From Eucalyptus grandis (taxonomy: Eukaryota; Streptophyta; Magnoliopsida; Myrtales; Myrtaceae), in the NCBI RefSeq assembly GCF_016545825.1, contig NC_052614.1, positions 5,657,331 through 5,721,330 of the forward strand: DNA of 64,000 nucleotides, read 5' to 3'. Below, piece after piece: positions 35,581-48,337 of this stretch. The notes under the pieces are model-generated. The model saw only the letters and a program-made list of their open reading frames with translations. It was not told the DNA's origin and did not search any database. A program made the translations under genes and the position numbers. The number at the start of each line of letters is the position of its first letter. Position 1 is the first letter of the stretch.

Positions 35581-36639
35581 TGAAAAATCCATTCCACGTG
35601 CTGTTCATAATCTAGCTTGCAATTGGCTTGCATGTGAATTGCACTCGCAAATGGTTTGCACGTGAGTTGCATGGGAATTGCACGTGAGAGGGGATGTTGA
35701 AGTATTGTCCTACATCACTTAATAGTGAGAGTAGACATGCCTTTGTAAGATGCATTATTTTTTTTTATCAAGCTAATTAACATTGCTAAGCAACCCTTAA
35801 AATGAGACTATACATTTTGTTAGAAAATCAACCCAAAAACTTAAGCTAGCAAGTGGAAAGAGATTATATGAATATGAAGAGCATTTAAAACCCCGAAAAA
35901 TGAGCTAGTGGATTATACACAAATCAGAGCCATGGTGACGACACATTGGCCACATGGACCCATAGGTGCCTCCTAGTTTCTCCACCGTAGTGATGCCTTG
36001 AACTTCTAGAAAATTGATCATTAATCAATTGTTTGATCGTTGATATTTTGAGCTGGTTTGATACTGCAGAAATAGGGTTATAGAGAACAAGGGCATGGTG
36101 TTGTGGCATACCTTGGGTTCCATCGTGCGCCATATCAAGAAGATATTCCGTTGATGCCGACATTGAGCACCGGGTACCTGGACCAAGTCCTTCAAATATT
36201 TCTTTAAACTAGCTAATTAGGTTAGCCTCCGCAATTTCTATTTTCTTATTTGTACATCCTTCTGAGAAATTAATCAGCTTTATTATAATAAGTAAATCAA
36301 TCCTTCCTGTCATTAGGGTAATGAAAACTTCGGTGTGAGGAATAAACTTATATAATTACAACAACAACAAAAGGATCATATGTGAAGTGTCTGGGGTAGG
36401 GCTTATTACAGATTCTCACTCTCCTGTCTCCTTCCCTTTTCCTTTTTACTGGTAGTGTTTCTTGTCCTCGGTTGTGATTCTTTGGTTTATTTTTGGGAAG
36501 GGGTTTTGGAGTGGTAAGTCTGTAAAACGAGGATCTCCATGAAGATGCTGAATTCTGGATCTCTGGCATCAAGACGAATCAAGAAAGTCAAACATCCGTT
36601 CCCCACCCAACCGCATCAACTTGGAAGCACACTAAAATC

Positions 36640-37125
36640 AAACGGGTTAATTATATCATTAAACATATGAGATAATTTAAAAAGCGAGATCTCCATGGCA
36701 TTCCTCAATAGTTGCGATTGATCCGATCTTTGACGAACTATTTAGAGACGTGCAGTAAGTACAGTAAGACTGAACATGTTAGCACCATCATTAAATATAA
36801 GAGACTAGTCAAAAACCGAGATCTCCATAGCATTTGTCAATGGTCACAATTGATCTGATCTTCAATAGGCTGCTTTGAGAAATCACACGAAGACTGAACA
36901 AATTAGTACTATCATTAAATATACGAGACAACTCAAAAAACCAAGACTTCCATAGCATTCATCAATGGTCATGATTACGGGCCACTTCGGGACATGCAAT
37001 AAAGACACTAAGACCGACACCCTAAGTATTATTATTAAATAAACAAGATAACTCAAAAAGTGAGATTTCATAGCATTTGTCAACGGTTGTGATTGATCTG
37101 ATCTTCGACAGGCTACTTTGAGACG
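36640..37125. repeat. four-unit tandem repeat, ~120-130 bp
   Basis: Imperfect units anchored by variants of 'gatctccatagcattt' at about 36688, 36820, 36945 and 37064 (spacings 132, 125, 119). Each unit also has a 'cattaaatata' word and a 'tttgagacgtgca'-like word. It lies upstream of the TOC90 TATA box; the duplicate at 33.05 kb has a single unit. Confidence 0.65.
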
Positions 37126-37286
37126 TGCATATCAATTTAATTCTAGTCATTTCGATGAAATTGTCATTGATTGAGAGAACATATAGAGTTACATGCCTTT
37201 GCAGGAATAATTGTGGCCCAATCATGGATAGCGCGAATCTATCTTGTGGCGGTGCCCGATTTTTCAGATTTTGAACCTTGGGTACC

Positions 37287-37292
37287 TATAAA
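37287..37292 (+). promoter_or_regulatory. TATA box candidate of the TOC90-type gene
   Basis: TATAAA about 0.9 kb upstream of the first coding exon; it is retained in the diverged duplicate (33420-33425). A leader intron is implied by the acceptor 'attgcag' ending at 38210, six bases before the ATG. Downstream 37420-37900 is probably the leader exon region. Confidence 0.4.
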
Positions 37293-38215
37293 AGATCAAG
37301 AAAAACCTCCTCGCGCTCATTCAAGAAATTAATCTACACGAGGAAATTATTTACCTAACTGTCCAGGAAATTCAATTAGGGAAGCTTTGAGACATTCAAG
37401 AACTTCCAATAAGGTCCATTTACATGGACGGACCAGCGCGAACATCGGATCGCATGGACCGCGGGCCCGACGGCGCTCCTCGTGGGTCTAGATATTTGGG
37501 CCCGGCCCGGCCCACACAGATGCAACTCAGGCCCGCTTTCGAGAGCAACGCGAATCCTCCTCCAAAGACTCGATTTTTCTTCGTCAATTTCCTCATTTTC
37601 CTATCCATCTTCTGCCTCTCCGGAAATCGAATTCCTAGCTGGGACGACATCATTAGGGCGCAGAATCGAAGGACCTCGGTGGGTTGTTGTGTTCTTTGTC
37701 GGCTTTCGGGCAGTCTTATCTTGATCCTCGAGCTTCCTCCTCCCTTCGAATCCTCGGCCGCTCGTTCTTGTCGACGAGTTCAATCGGTGCCGGTCAAAGA
37801 TTCGCCGATGGGTTCGGATTGAATCGGCTTCTTGTCGGATTGCGCGCCGGCTGGTTCGAGAATTCGCCCGTTGCTTGTGGATTTTGATTTGAGAAGCGGG
37901 TACCCTTTGAGTTGCTGGGAGGAATTTTCAGCTACCATTTGGTTAGTCCGAAGCTGAGTGCAAGAAAGTTCTTCATTTGCTCGTGCTTCGATTGAAGCTA
38001 TCGTGTCGTTGTTTCTTTTTTTCGTCGCTTTGATTGGTCGTCGATATGGAGTTTGCTTGATTCTTTAAAAGGGGTTTTTTCTTTTTGTTTTTTTGGGTGT
38101 TATTTGCTGGTGATTGGTTTCTTGCCTATTGACACATTGTGCATCAATATGCTTCTCTGGTGCGGTCAAAGTATTGACTGTTTATTGCTTTTCATTTTAA
38201 TTCATTGCAGCGAGG

Positions 38216-41200
38216 ATGAAGAGTGTGAGGGAATGGGTTTTTTCGCAGTTGTTGACCAATTCATTGTCCTCATCGAGGCCATTGTCCGGCAGCGACAGCT
38301 TTTTTCGGCGAGGCAGCGAACGAGGGGCCTCATGAACAAGGTATTGGACCCTCAATTTATCGACCTGGGCATGGAAATTGGGGCTTAAATAATTTTTGGG
38401 GCTGCCCATAACGAAAGAAGAAAGATAGTCCGGCTCTCTCATAATGTTTTCACATAGCAACACCAAGTAGCGTTTTCATGGCATGTTTGAGTGTGTTAGT
38501 TGGAAGATATGTTCCTTATTCTCTGAATAATCTGCTAAGAAGCGCTGGGCATTGAAGACAGTCCAAAACTGATTCCTTGCATTTTTTTCAGTGTAGTGGA
38601 GTGCTTAATGTCCATCTTCTTTTTTGCTCTTTGTTTGAATTGTAGATATAGACATCGAACTCAACATGGCCTGCCCAAAGAGTTTCTGAATTTTTTGTCA
38701 TGGAGTGTGCTATTGTGGTAAAAAAGTGGATTGAGACGAAATACCAAAAGGGAGGGAAGGACACTTGTTATGTGATATGAAGAGTTTGTGCAATTCAGGA
38801 AATAAATGCTATAAAGTAAGAGGACTTGTCATGCGCACTTGGCATAGTATAATCATTGTAGGAAGGTAGGACTGCAAGATCATTACAGCTTTCTCCGATA
38901 CTAGGTGGGGTAGACTGAAGCATATGATTGTGTTAAGTATTGTGGCATCTTTTAATGTATATATCAGAGTCTATGCTTGCCCATGTGTTGTTTTGAGTGT
39001 AGGTAACTCTCTCTAGTGGATATTCCTGAGTCGCAACCTTCAACAAGTTACATATTTGTTTGTTTTGGCAGTAGACTACTTTACTATCTCCATTCCCAGT
39101 TTGCACTGTGATATGGGAACTCATAATCAAGTGCTGGAAGTCAATATGCGCATTTTTTTGTCTTTCATGCATTACCTTCTTTCTGGGTGTTTTCATGTAA
39201 AGCATCTGTGAGGATTACAGTATGATTAGATCCGGCATGTTGACCATAGCATCATAAAAAAGGTTGTTTCTTGAGTAGCAGGATGCTAGCAAGGCCCTTC
39301 TAGTGAAGAAGTAGCATGGTCAAACTTCCTTTTTAGCTTCGTGAAAGGGGCAAGACTCATCTCACTTTCTATGATATTCAGCCCATGCAGATTCTCCGGA
39401 AGTGTCTCAAGCTTCTGTTGATCAATCAGCTTCTTCTAATGGAACTCTAGAGAGTCAGCATTATCCCTCTCCACAGCAAGGTCTGGTTGAAAATTGTTCC
39501 CAATCTCACTCTAGCTCTGATAGAGGAAAGTCAAATCCTATGTCTAAGATCAACGATCTCCAAATTAAGTTTTTGCGGATTCTCCAACGGCTTGGGCATC
39601 AACAGGACAACCTTTTGGCAGCGAAGGTCTTGTATCGGGTTCAACTAGCAACCTTGATTCAATCAGGGGAAGCAGATCCAAAAGTGTTGAAGCATATGCA
39701 TGATAAGGCTCGAGCACAAGCAGCACAAGAAGAGGCTGCTGGTGTGCCTGAATTAGATTTTTCATTTAAGGTACTTGTGCTGGGAAGAACCGGGGTTGGC
39801 AAGAGTGCAACAATAAACTCAATTTTTGATCAGACAAAGGTAGTCACTAATGCATTTCAACCAGCCACAGATTCCATTAGAGAGGTTACTGGAACTGTCG
39901 GTGGGATGAAAATAACTTTTGTTGATACTCCTGGTCTTTGTCCTTCTTCTACCGCTAACATGAGAAGAAATAGGAAGATTTTGCTCTCTGTGAAGAAGTA
40001 TATCAGAAAGTCACCACCAGATATTGTTTTGTTTTTTGAACGCCTCGATCTTATCAACGTGAACTATAGTGACTTCCCTCTTCTGAAGCTTCTTAGCGAA
40101 GTTTTTGGCAATGCAATTTGGTTCAACACAATCCTTGTTATGACACATGCTTCCTGTTCCCTCCCAGAGGGACCAAATGGTTATCCTGTCGTGTATGAAT
40201 CATATGTTGGTCAATGTGCCAATTTGATTCAAAGCTACATTCATCTTGCTGTGTCAGATTCAAAAATTGAGAATCCTGTACTGTTGGTAGAGAACCATTC
40301 CCAGTGCAGAAAAAATTTATTGGGAGAAAAAGTTCTTCCAAATGGGCAGGTTTGGAAATCTCATTTTTTGCTACTATGTGTGTGTATGAAAGTTCTCAGT
40401 GATGCTAACAAATTTCTGGAATTTAGAGACAGCATTGCTCTGGGACCACCAAATGCTAAGAGGCAGCCGTCTCTGCCTCACCTTCTCTCCTCCCTTCTCC
40501 GACATCGTCCTTCACCTAGTACTGGTGGTGCTGACTATGAGATGGATGATAGCATACTTTCGGACACGGAGGAAGAAGATGAATATGATCAATTACCTCC
40601 CATAAAAATTTTATCAAGATCCCAGTTTGAGAAGTTGACCAAATCGCAGAAGAAGGATTATCTTGATGAGTTGGACTATCGGGAGACTCTCTATATGAAG
40701 AAACAGTTGAGAGAAGAGTCGCGGCGCCAGAGAGAGCTCAGAGAGGATAAGCTCTTGAGAAAGGAGAATTCAGACTACAACGACAGTTCTGACAATCAAG
40801 AAACGTCCTCTGAGCCTTTTTTGTTACCAGATATGGCTGTACCTCCAAGTTTCGACTCAGACTGCCCGCTACATAGATATCGCGGCCTTGTCACTGGTGA
40901 ACAGCTCATTGTCAGACCTGTTTTAGATCCCCATGGTTGGGACCATGATGTAGGTTTCGATGGAATTAATCTGGAGACATCCATTGAAACGAAAAGCAAT
41001 GTATGTGCCTTAGTCACTGGACAGATGAGCAAAGAAAAGAATGATTTCAGTATCCACTCCGAGTGCTCTGCAGTTTACAACTCCACAAGTGGACCTTCTT
41101 ATACTTTAGGTCTAGATGTTCAATCTGCTGGTAAAGATCTTATGTACACCGTGCACAGCAATACAAGGCTGAATAATCTGAAGCATAACATTGCTGAATG

Positions 41201-41655
41201 TGGACTTTCTTTGACACGTTTTGGAGACAAGTGTTATACTGGTGCCAAGATTGAAGACACTATGCACATTGGCCGGAGAGTCAAACTTGTAGTGAATGCT
41301 GGTCGATTAGGGGCTGCTGAACAAGTCGCATACGGTGGCAGCTTTGAAGCTACTGTTAGAGGGAGGGACTACCCCGTGAGGACAGATAGCATAAGTCTGT
41401 CAATGACAGTCCTTTCTTTTGACAAAGAGACGGTGTTGAGTGGTGGTTTGCAGTCTGAGTTCCGTTTGAGCCGAGATACCAAAGTTATGATCAATGGGAA
41501 TCTAAATAGCAGGAAAATGGGACAGCTTTCTCTTAAAACAAGTAGCTCGGAGCATATGGAGATTGCATTGATCGCACTGGTGTCAATTATTAGGGCCTTT
41601 TTTCCGTAGAAAGATTACTGAAAACGTCGGCACAGGATCACTAGAGAGTGGATGA
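38216..41655 (+). CDS. TOC90: translocase of chloroplast 90 (TOC159-family GTPase)
   Basis: Outer-envelope receptor GTPase for import of nuclear-encoded proteins into chloroplasts. Exon 1 38216-38340 begins MKSVREWVFSQLLTNSLSSS; exon 2 starts at 39391 after a 1.05-kb intron and holds all known domains. The AIG1/TOC GTPase domain shows P-loop GRTGVGKSATINSIF, switch DTPGL, and the VMTHAS guanine-specificity region. Next comes a short acidic stretch (TEEEDEYDQLPP) much shorter than the A-domain of TOC159/TOC132, which is why TOC90 is chosen, then the C-terminal membrane-anchor domain (GWDHDVGFDGINLE). Two frame anomalies: exon 1 is 125 bases where phase needs 124 (T6 run 38300-38305), and the plain reading ends at TAG 41607-41609 after a T6 run (41598-41603), while one T fewer would extend through a conserved-looking basic tail to TGA 41653-41655. 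Expected length is about 790 residues. Confidence 0.88.
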
Positions 41656-44624
41656 GAATGCATCGCTTGGCACATTTTGTTCTTCTGATTGTTCCAATCC
41701 ATAGTGCAAGGTTTAATAGTGCAGTTATTCAACAACCTTTGTTTTGCCTCACACAGGAGAAGGTTAAATGTTGGCAGGCGATTGGAGTAGTTACAAGCTC
41801 TCATCCCCCCAGCTTTTTTGGATGCCACCCATGGCAGTGTCTTGGAGTACCGTGGATCAATTTTTCCAGAGCATGACATCGTCTTTACTGCATGTCACTC
41901 GAATTATTGCGGTCGCCACTTGGTAACTTCAGTCTGGATGTCTTTACCCACATTTGTACAGCAAATGGTAGTGAGATTTTTCTGGCGGGAATGTAATAAA
42001 CATACTCAATTTCTTGCAGAGTAATAGCATAGCAATCTTAGATGAATAACCTTTGTGTGTTTTCCTTGTTCAGGTCTTTATGTGACTCAGAATCTCTCTA
42101 GTATCATTCGAAATGAGAAACAAGGACATTTATTGTAAACACTAAGCTCGTAGGCAGGTGCTGGGATATTCATATCCATCACAGGTATTGGCTGGATCAG
42201 GTGAGAAGAATACATATGAAAAACATACCATATCTTTGTCGATGCATGCGACAGGGGATCTACTTCACTGAGCATTATGCGATTGGCAACAGTTTCGATC
42301 GTAATCTGTGTAATGTAGAAGTGATTGACATGGTTGATGGTATCGGTATTTTGCCGCGGTGATGGCACGAAAACCAGCCAGGTATCGATTGTTTTGCCGC
42401 CGGTGCATTTGATCCTTGCAAGCCTTGCAATAATTGTAACGCAGGAGTTTTGGTGATTATGTCGTTCATGCCCGTTACTCGAGAGCTCAAACAAGCCAAA
42501 GAGAACTGGCGTACCTATATATATAATATTCAATTTCGTAATTTACACACAAGTTTGTAAGGTTATATCATCAAATAACATAATGTGCGAGCATTCAATT
42601 ACTAACACGTTTCAAAAGTCAACATAAATTCTTAAAAATTACTAACCAGACAAGAGTATTTTGAAATTGGAATGAATTTTCAAATTTTAAGATAGACGAA
42701 GTAGATGAGTTTTGCTCAGAGTACCTTTGAGTAGGACGATTGGAAGTCACGTAATTTACTCGCACATTGAGAAAGTCACTAATAAAAAAAAAAGTCGTTA
42801 GCATATTTGAATATTGTCATGGCCTCCTCTACCAAGCAAATGTGAAGTAACCGTAATTTTTCAATTCATGACAAATTTTAGAATTTTCGCCATAAATTAG
42901 AAAGAGGATAGGTTGGTAAGTGGATATTCTTTTTCTTTCCAAAGCACCAGTAGAATAATTCCAAATTTCTTAAACTTACTATTGCATTTAAAAAGAGAGT
43001 ATAAACTAGATTAAATATTTACGTTCGTGAAAATACTAAACATTTAGAATGTACATCAACTCTTGAAAATTACTAACCACAAAGAAGGACGAGGGGTTGG
43101 ATTTCTTAATTTCTTAATGTTTTCATCATACATAAGAAGGACGAGGGGTTGGATGTTATCTTGTTTTAGCTTAAGTAAGGAGTGTGCAAAACATACCGTC
43201 TAAATTGAGGACTACCCAGATTAGACCAAATCCGCAGGCTTGGTCCGATTCCTGAGAGTGTCAATCCAATTTCAGATTCCTAAAAAAGGAATTGATATCC
43301 GGGCAGTCTAGTTCTCGATTCCAAGGGAGATGGTCCAGTTTCAATTCCAAAGGCAAATTAGATTGGATCAAACTAGCTACATATACCTCTTCTTCTTTTT
43401 CAATTTCTTAAAAAAAAAAATGAAAGTAACCAACCTTTTTGGTATTTCTTCATAACATATGACATCAAGTAGTGGGGAAAAAAGTGATTGATTCCATTGA
43501 TTGAACCGAACCGATGGTCCGATGTAGTACCAACTAATCCAGTACCCAATTCCCAATTTTGTAAATCAATTTCATTGGACCGAACCGGATCAAGAACCTA
43601 TCAACCCTAGCTTAAACAAGATGTTTTGAATTTTGTAGTTTAGACTCCATTCATTTCGTGAAAATGAACAATTTAGAATTTTAAGAATGATTACTTATTT
43701 TGATTGAAATAATTAATTAATTAAAAATATCTTCATTTTCAACGACACTTTATATCCCAATATTTTCATGAACGACAAAATATTTTTTATTTATTCATTT
43801 TTGTAAATGATGTAAACAATCATTTTTAGAAAAATATTTTCAAAGTCGCTCATTTCTAATCAATATAAGCTAACAGAAGTTACCAAAAACATTTGATCAA
43901 ATCATAATCATCTCTTAAAAGTCATCGTCAGATTCGAAAACTCCCTGATTAAGGAGAGGTTGGTAAGTGGGACAATCTTTTGCCCCGAAAACTGCCCACG
44001 AGCTGCTGTTAATATTTTTTTTCTCGGATAAAGACAACTTTGCTGTTTGCCCGAGGCAAGCATGACCTCAGATCAGACTTAGATTCTCTCGTGCAACCCG
44101 CTCCAGCAGCATATTCTAAGAGCTGATTCCCCGCGGCATCTAGTGCTCCTCCATGCGACTCTTTTTTTTTAACATCTTTGAAAGAACCCACAATCTCGCC
44201 CCCGCCCCACCTAAACAATCATTTGCCGAACCCGATCCCCACAAAGGTCGCAACTTTATGGCATTTCGTCCACACATCAGATGCCTTAAGAAAATTAGAC
44301 TGTCACTGCTCCTGAATTAAAAAAAAAAATCAAATCTTGGGTTTTCCCCAAGTATGAATTTTTAACTAAAGATTGAATCCATTGAACTATTTCCCTTTCC
44401 CCTATACACCACCTGAACCCACAGACATTAATTACAACACCGCCGCCGTTGCCGCCGGTGGCGGCGGCATGCAGCCCCGAGATGTGGGGGTTGTGGCGGC
44501 TGCGGCGGCGGCAAAGACACAAGAGCCATAACCCCTACCGAACATGGAATCACAGAGCACCACCTCAATTACCTTTCTTGCTCTCCTCCTTCAAGAACAC
44601 CACCACAAACATCTTGTCCTTTGT
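41656..44624. other. TOC90 3' region and intergenic
   Basis: 41656-42120 is probably TOC90 3' UTR. A 148-codon minus-strand frame at 42087-42533 has no recognisable domain. About 43240-43620 carries transposon-like phrases ('ggtccgattcc', 'ccaattcccaatttt', 'gaaccggatcaag') similar to the flanks of the 29.7-kb element; boundaries not resolved. The rest is AT-rich. Confidence 0.4.
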
Positions 44625-45982
44625 TCAAGGTGAAGAGCCCCACAAGACCTCGGCGACAATGGTGGCGGCCTCGGCATCGTTTGCCGACGCCTCCCTCACT
44701 CTCGCCAGTATCTCCTGCTTGAACGCCCTCTTCTCTCTGCCCCTCAGCCCTTCGCCGACCTCGAGCTGGACCGCGAACCTCGCCACACAGCTCGCGAACG
44801 GGTGGCTCTCCAAGAACCTCCTGGTCTTGCTCTTGCCCGCATTGGTCACGCTCTCGGTCTCGACCTCGCTCTCCTCGAACCTTCCCAGATCAATCAAATC
44901 GCCACCCAACTCCGATCTCTGCAACTCCACGAGCTTCTTGACTAGCCCTTCTTCGATCATGGCCTCGATGGCCTCCTTCCGCCCAAAGTACCCAATCTCG
45001 AGAATGCAGTCCATGGCCACCACCTTGACCTGCAGGTCCTCGTGGCTGAGGAAATTTATGATTTTCGGTATTTGGCCGTTCGATTCGATCTCGTCAACGA
45101 GCGGGGACTTGATCGATTTGATGAGGGAACAGAGCACCCTCAGGGAGTGCGCAGAGGCCATGGTAATCAATGCCCGGATTGTCGCCCCCATGGGCACTTG
45201 GCCCACGAAAACGTCCTTGTTGAACCGAATCAGAGCCGCAATTGCGAAACCGATGTGCTCTCTGATCCTCTTCGAGCAATTCTGATTACACAGAGCCGTC
45301 TCCAGCAACCCAAAGAGCCTCGACCTTAGCAACAAGTCCTGCAAGAGAAAACATGGGCGTCAACTCGTGTCGGTGCGAGAGAGCAAGACTCGAATACAGC
45401 ACGAATTGATCGACAAGAATTCGAACCCATTACGCCAGGAACACAGCTAATTCGAAACAAACACTGAAATTGATGCCACACGAATCGATGGCCTCTGTAC
45501 CTGCAGTTCCCTTTCGAACCCTCGCAGGACTCGGGCCTCGAGCTGACTCAGCAGCTGCACCAGCTCCTCCTCGTCCCCGCACCCCTTCCCCCGGAGGCCC
45601 GCGACCAGCTTCTCGACGGTCTCCCGGTCGATCCACGCCTGATTTCGGACTCGATCGACTCGGCGACGCGGGATATGGAGTGGGCGGAGGCCCGGCGGGC
45701 CAAGAACGAGCCGAGGCCGTGGCCGCGGGACTTGGGCTGGGCGGAGACGAGGGAGCGGAGGGTGGAGAGGTGGGCGGAGAGGGCGGAGAGGTTGGGGTCC
45801 CGGGAGAGGAGGCTGTCGGACTCGGTTTCGAGCTCGAGGAGGGCCTTGACGGCGGGGAGCAACCGAGTCGGCGGCGCGGCGGCGGTGGACTTGGGGTCGG
45901 AGTGGAGGTCGTGGGAGGCCTTCTTAAGGGCCTCGAGGACGCTGAGGACGTCCGGCGGCGCCGGATCGTTGGGGTCTTCCAT
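44625..45982 (-). CDS. ARM-repeat family protein, function unknown
   Basis: Two exons on the minus strand. Exon 1 45501-45982 starts MEDPNDPAPPDVLSVLEALK, a helical, Ala/Leu-rich N-terminal region. Exon 2 44625-45338 has armadillo-type repeats, e.g. NGQIPKIINFLSHEDLQVKV and AIEAMIEEGLVKKLVELQ, ending WGSSP. Borders are GT..AG, phase 0. Exon 1 is 482 bases, one short of a whole number of codons: the frame shifts near 45640 where GG appears as G on the plus strand (ESEI followed by AWIDRETVEKLV in the other frame). Corrected length would be about 398 residues. No U-box is visible, so it is not called an E3 ligase. The plus strand is also open here for up to 278 codons because the region is GC-rich; those frames are shadows. 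Confidence 0.8.
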
Positions 45983-46851
45983 GGTCGCCGGCGCTGCGGC
46001 GCTGCGCTCTAGAATCAAGATTCGAGACTGCGCAATTGAATGCGAAAGAGACAGAGAGGAAGAAAACGTGTGTCGTTCGGACAAGAAGGTGGTGGTGGTG
46101 AGAGTTCTTGAAACGTGAGGAAGAAAACAACGAGGTTTTTTTGCGATGGGCGATTGGGTAATTTCGAGTGGGAAACGAGCGGGGCTCAACGACCAGTCAA
46201 CGGCGCGGGCGCGGGCGCGCCTTCGCAAATCGCCATGCATGGCCGATGCTGCTTTTTTTTTTTCCTAACATTTTTTTTATATAATAACGTGAGGTGCTCT
46301 GAAAGTTGTTGTTTTCTGGTTTGATCACCGGTTTATATGAGATTTTTTGCATTCGTTCCCTTCAACAATCAAATGGTGGCGAGACCGGGGTTGGCGCGAT
46401 GCTAATTATGCAAAGAAAGATGACAAAGTTAAGGATTGTGCACTTGTTGGCATTGATAGCATGAGCCAGCCGGCTCTCGTGAGTGATGCAGATGAGATGA
46501 AATAAAAAGAGTCTGTGACTTATCTCTCTATAGTAAAGTTCACCGGCTCTCATCATGATTAGGGAATGGTTGGCTATCCTAACACGAGGTATAACGAGTG
46601 TCATCTTAGAAGTAGTTGAGAGGCGGAGTAACTTTCCTATAGCTATTGCAAGAGTGAATTGAGAATAGTGATGATTCCGTTCTAGAAAATATCCATCTAT
46701 AGAAAAATAGCATCTTACCAATTGATTTCAAACACTTTCAAAAGTACATAATGTGTTATGTTATAATTACTCTTCTTTATTCATGTGCTTCAACTTCAAA
46801 ACGGAGTGTCTCTATCCTTCTTAGAAAAACAAATGTAATTCGGGCAACAAC

Positions 46852-46889
<38 letters not shown>

Positions 46890-48334
46890 TAATAATAATA
46901 ATAACTTTTAAGAATGTCATGTGGTTGGCATGATAAACACATTTCACCTACATAAAGTCTTAGGTATGATGTGACCATTGGTTTTTAGGCATTGATGCAA
47001 GTGGATAAGAAAGGATACAGATCTCGAACACAACATCATTGTACGACGGCATTTTAAGTCACGATTGAAACTGGGAAGATATGAACTCGCCATCTGCTCC
47101 ATTTGGTTTTCTCCCACTTAGTTTTCTCCTTTGTCCCCTCAAAAGAATTCAATTGAACGTCGAAAGATAGAAACGCACTGATCTGGACCCAAATGAAAGG
47201 TTCAAAAGTGAACTATAAATAAACTATAAAAGGAGAAGAAAAGACAAGAACCCAACTACTCAATTTAAGGGACAAATCATGTTGTAGCCCTCCGCATTCA
47301 GGACAAGGATGATTGCTCATCATTGGCCCTGCCTGAACGAAAGAAGACGGCTGCCGGTCTCTACCGAACCTATCTTTATCGCAGGTTGCGTGGTCAACCG
47401 AGGCATTCACCTGGAAATTAGTAAAGTAGACGAAACGGCAACCGATCGGACGTTGCCAGGAGGATTACGTGAGTCTCAACCGGTCAGCAGCACCAGCATA
47501 TTCGAATCTTAAAAAACCGTATGTTCCGATGCGCCATGTCGTCACCCGAAAGCACGTTCGAGGAATCATCGGTATCTTGTTGATTTTCTTTGCGTTTTGC
47601 GGTTGGATTTTGTCTGGCTCCGGCCGAACAGGCGTTTTCCCAAAGAAAAGACGTTCGACCCTACAGCGTGCATGATTGGATTTGCGCGTACCGGAGCCAC
47701 GTTTGATTGCTTTCTAGTCTTCGAGCGACATTAAAGTCTACGTAAACTTTTGGTTTTGCTCTTGAGAAAAAGAAAGTCTACGTTAGCTCCGGGCCCATCT
47801 CTACTGGTTGATTCGATTTTCCATAGTTTTACACATGAACTCTTGATCTTCGTCGATGACTACAAGCCACCTGGTCGGCGAGCTAATGTAACTTCAATTT
47901 CTTGCTCAATGAAGTATCTTTGTATTGTCTCAGTTTCGTCTTGGGAAAGTTAACTAGGGTGTCATGCTATATCACCGTAAACCGGGAGATATTGCGGATC
48001 GGCGTGGTTGAGGCAATTATCGAAGCATACTTATTTAAGAAATGTTTTTAATTTTCAAACTATCAACGTCACATGACAAGAGAGCAATACATTTTAAACA
48101 GTAATTTTTTTTGTTTATTTGGTTGCTTTTAGTGTTTTAAGGCACTTGTTCACGGAAGTCCTCTTATGAATTATATAAGTTCCCCCCTAAGTTTTTATTT
48201 CTGGGTGAGTGGAAACATGGGAAGTGACATTACAGAGTTTCTCATCTCACGGCAGATTTCTCGTTCGTTTCTTCTTTCTTGAGCTTTTTAAGAATCTGCT
48301 CGGGTCCATTATGATCTGTATAGTAGATGGCAAC
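45983..48334. other. intergenic with microsatellite
   Basis: About 45983-46250 is the likely leader/promoter of the ARM-repeat gene and becomes AT-rich beyond 46250. An (AAT)n microsatellite lies at about 46848-46908. No gene recognised. Confidence 0.5.
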
Positions 48335-48337
48335 TAA

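Noticed and set aside
42087..42533. 148-codon minus-strand frame downstream of TOC90
   Set aside because: No recognisable domain or splice structure; likely chance within the 3' region.
44449..45285. 278-codon plus-strand frame opposite ARM-repeat exon 2
   Set aside because: It mirrors the coding strand, which has clear armadillo repeats, a stop and splice borders; the plus-strand product is Ser/Leu-rich with no domain.
45470..46118. Long plus-strand open frames (180 and 147 codons) opposite the ARM-repeat exon 1
   Set aside because: GC-rich antisense of a real exon; low-complexity Gly/Arg translation without a domain.
46848..46908. Regular direct repeats resembling an array
   Set aside because: A simple (AAT)n microsatellite; no spacers, and CRISPR arrays are not expected in a plant nuclear genome.
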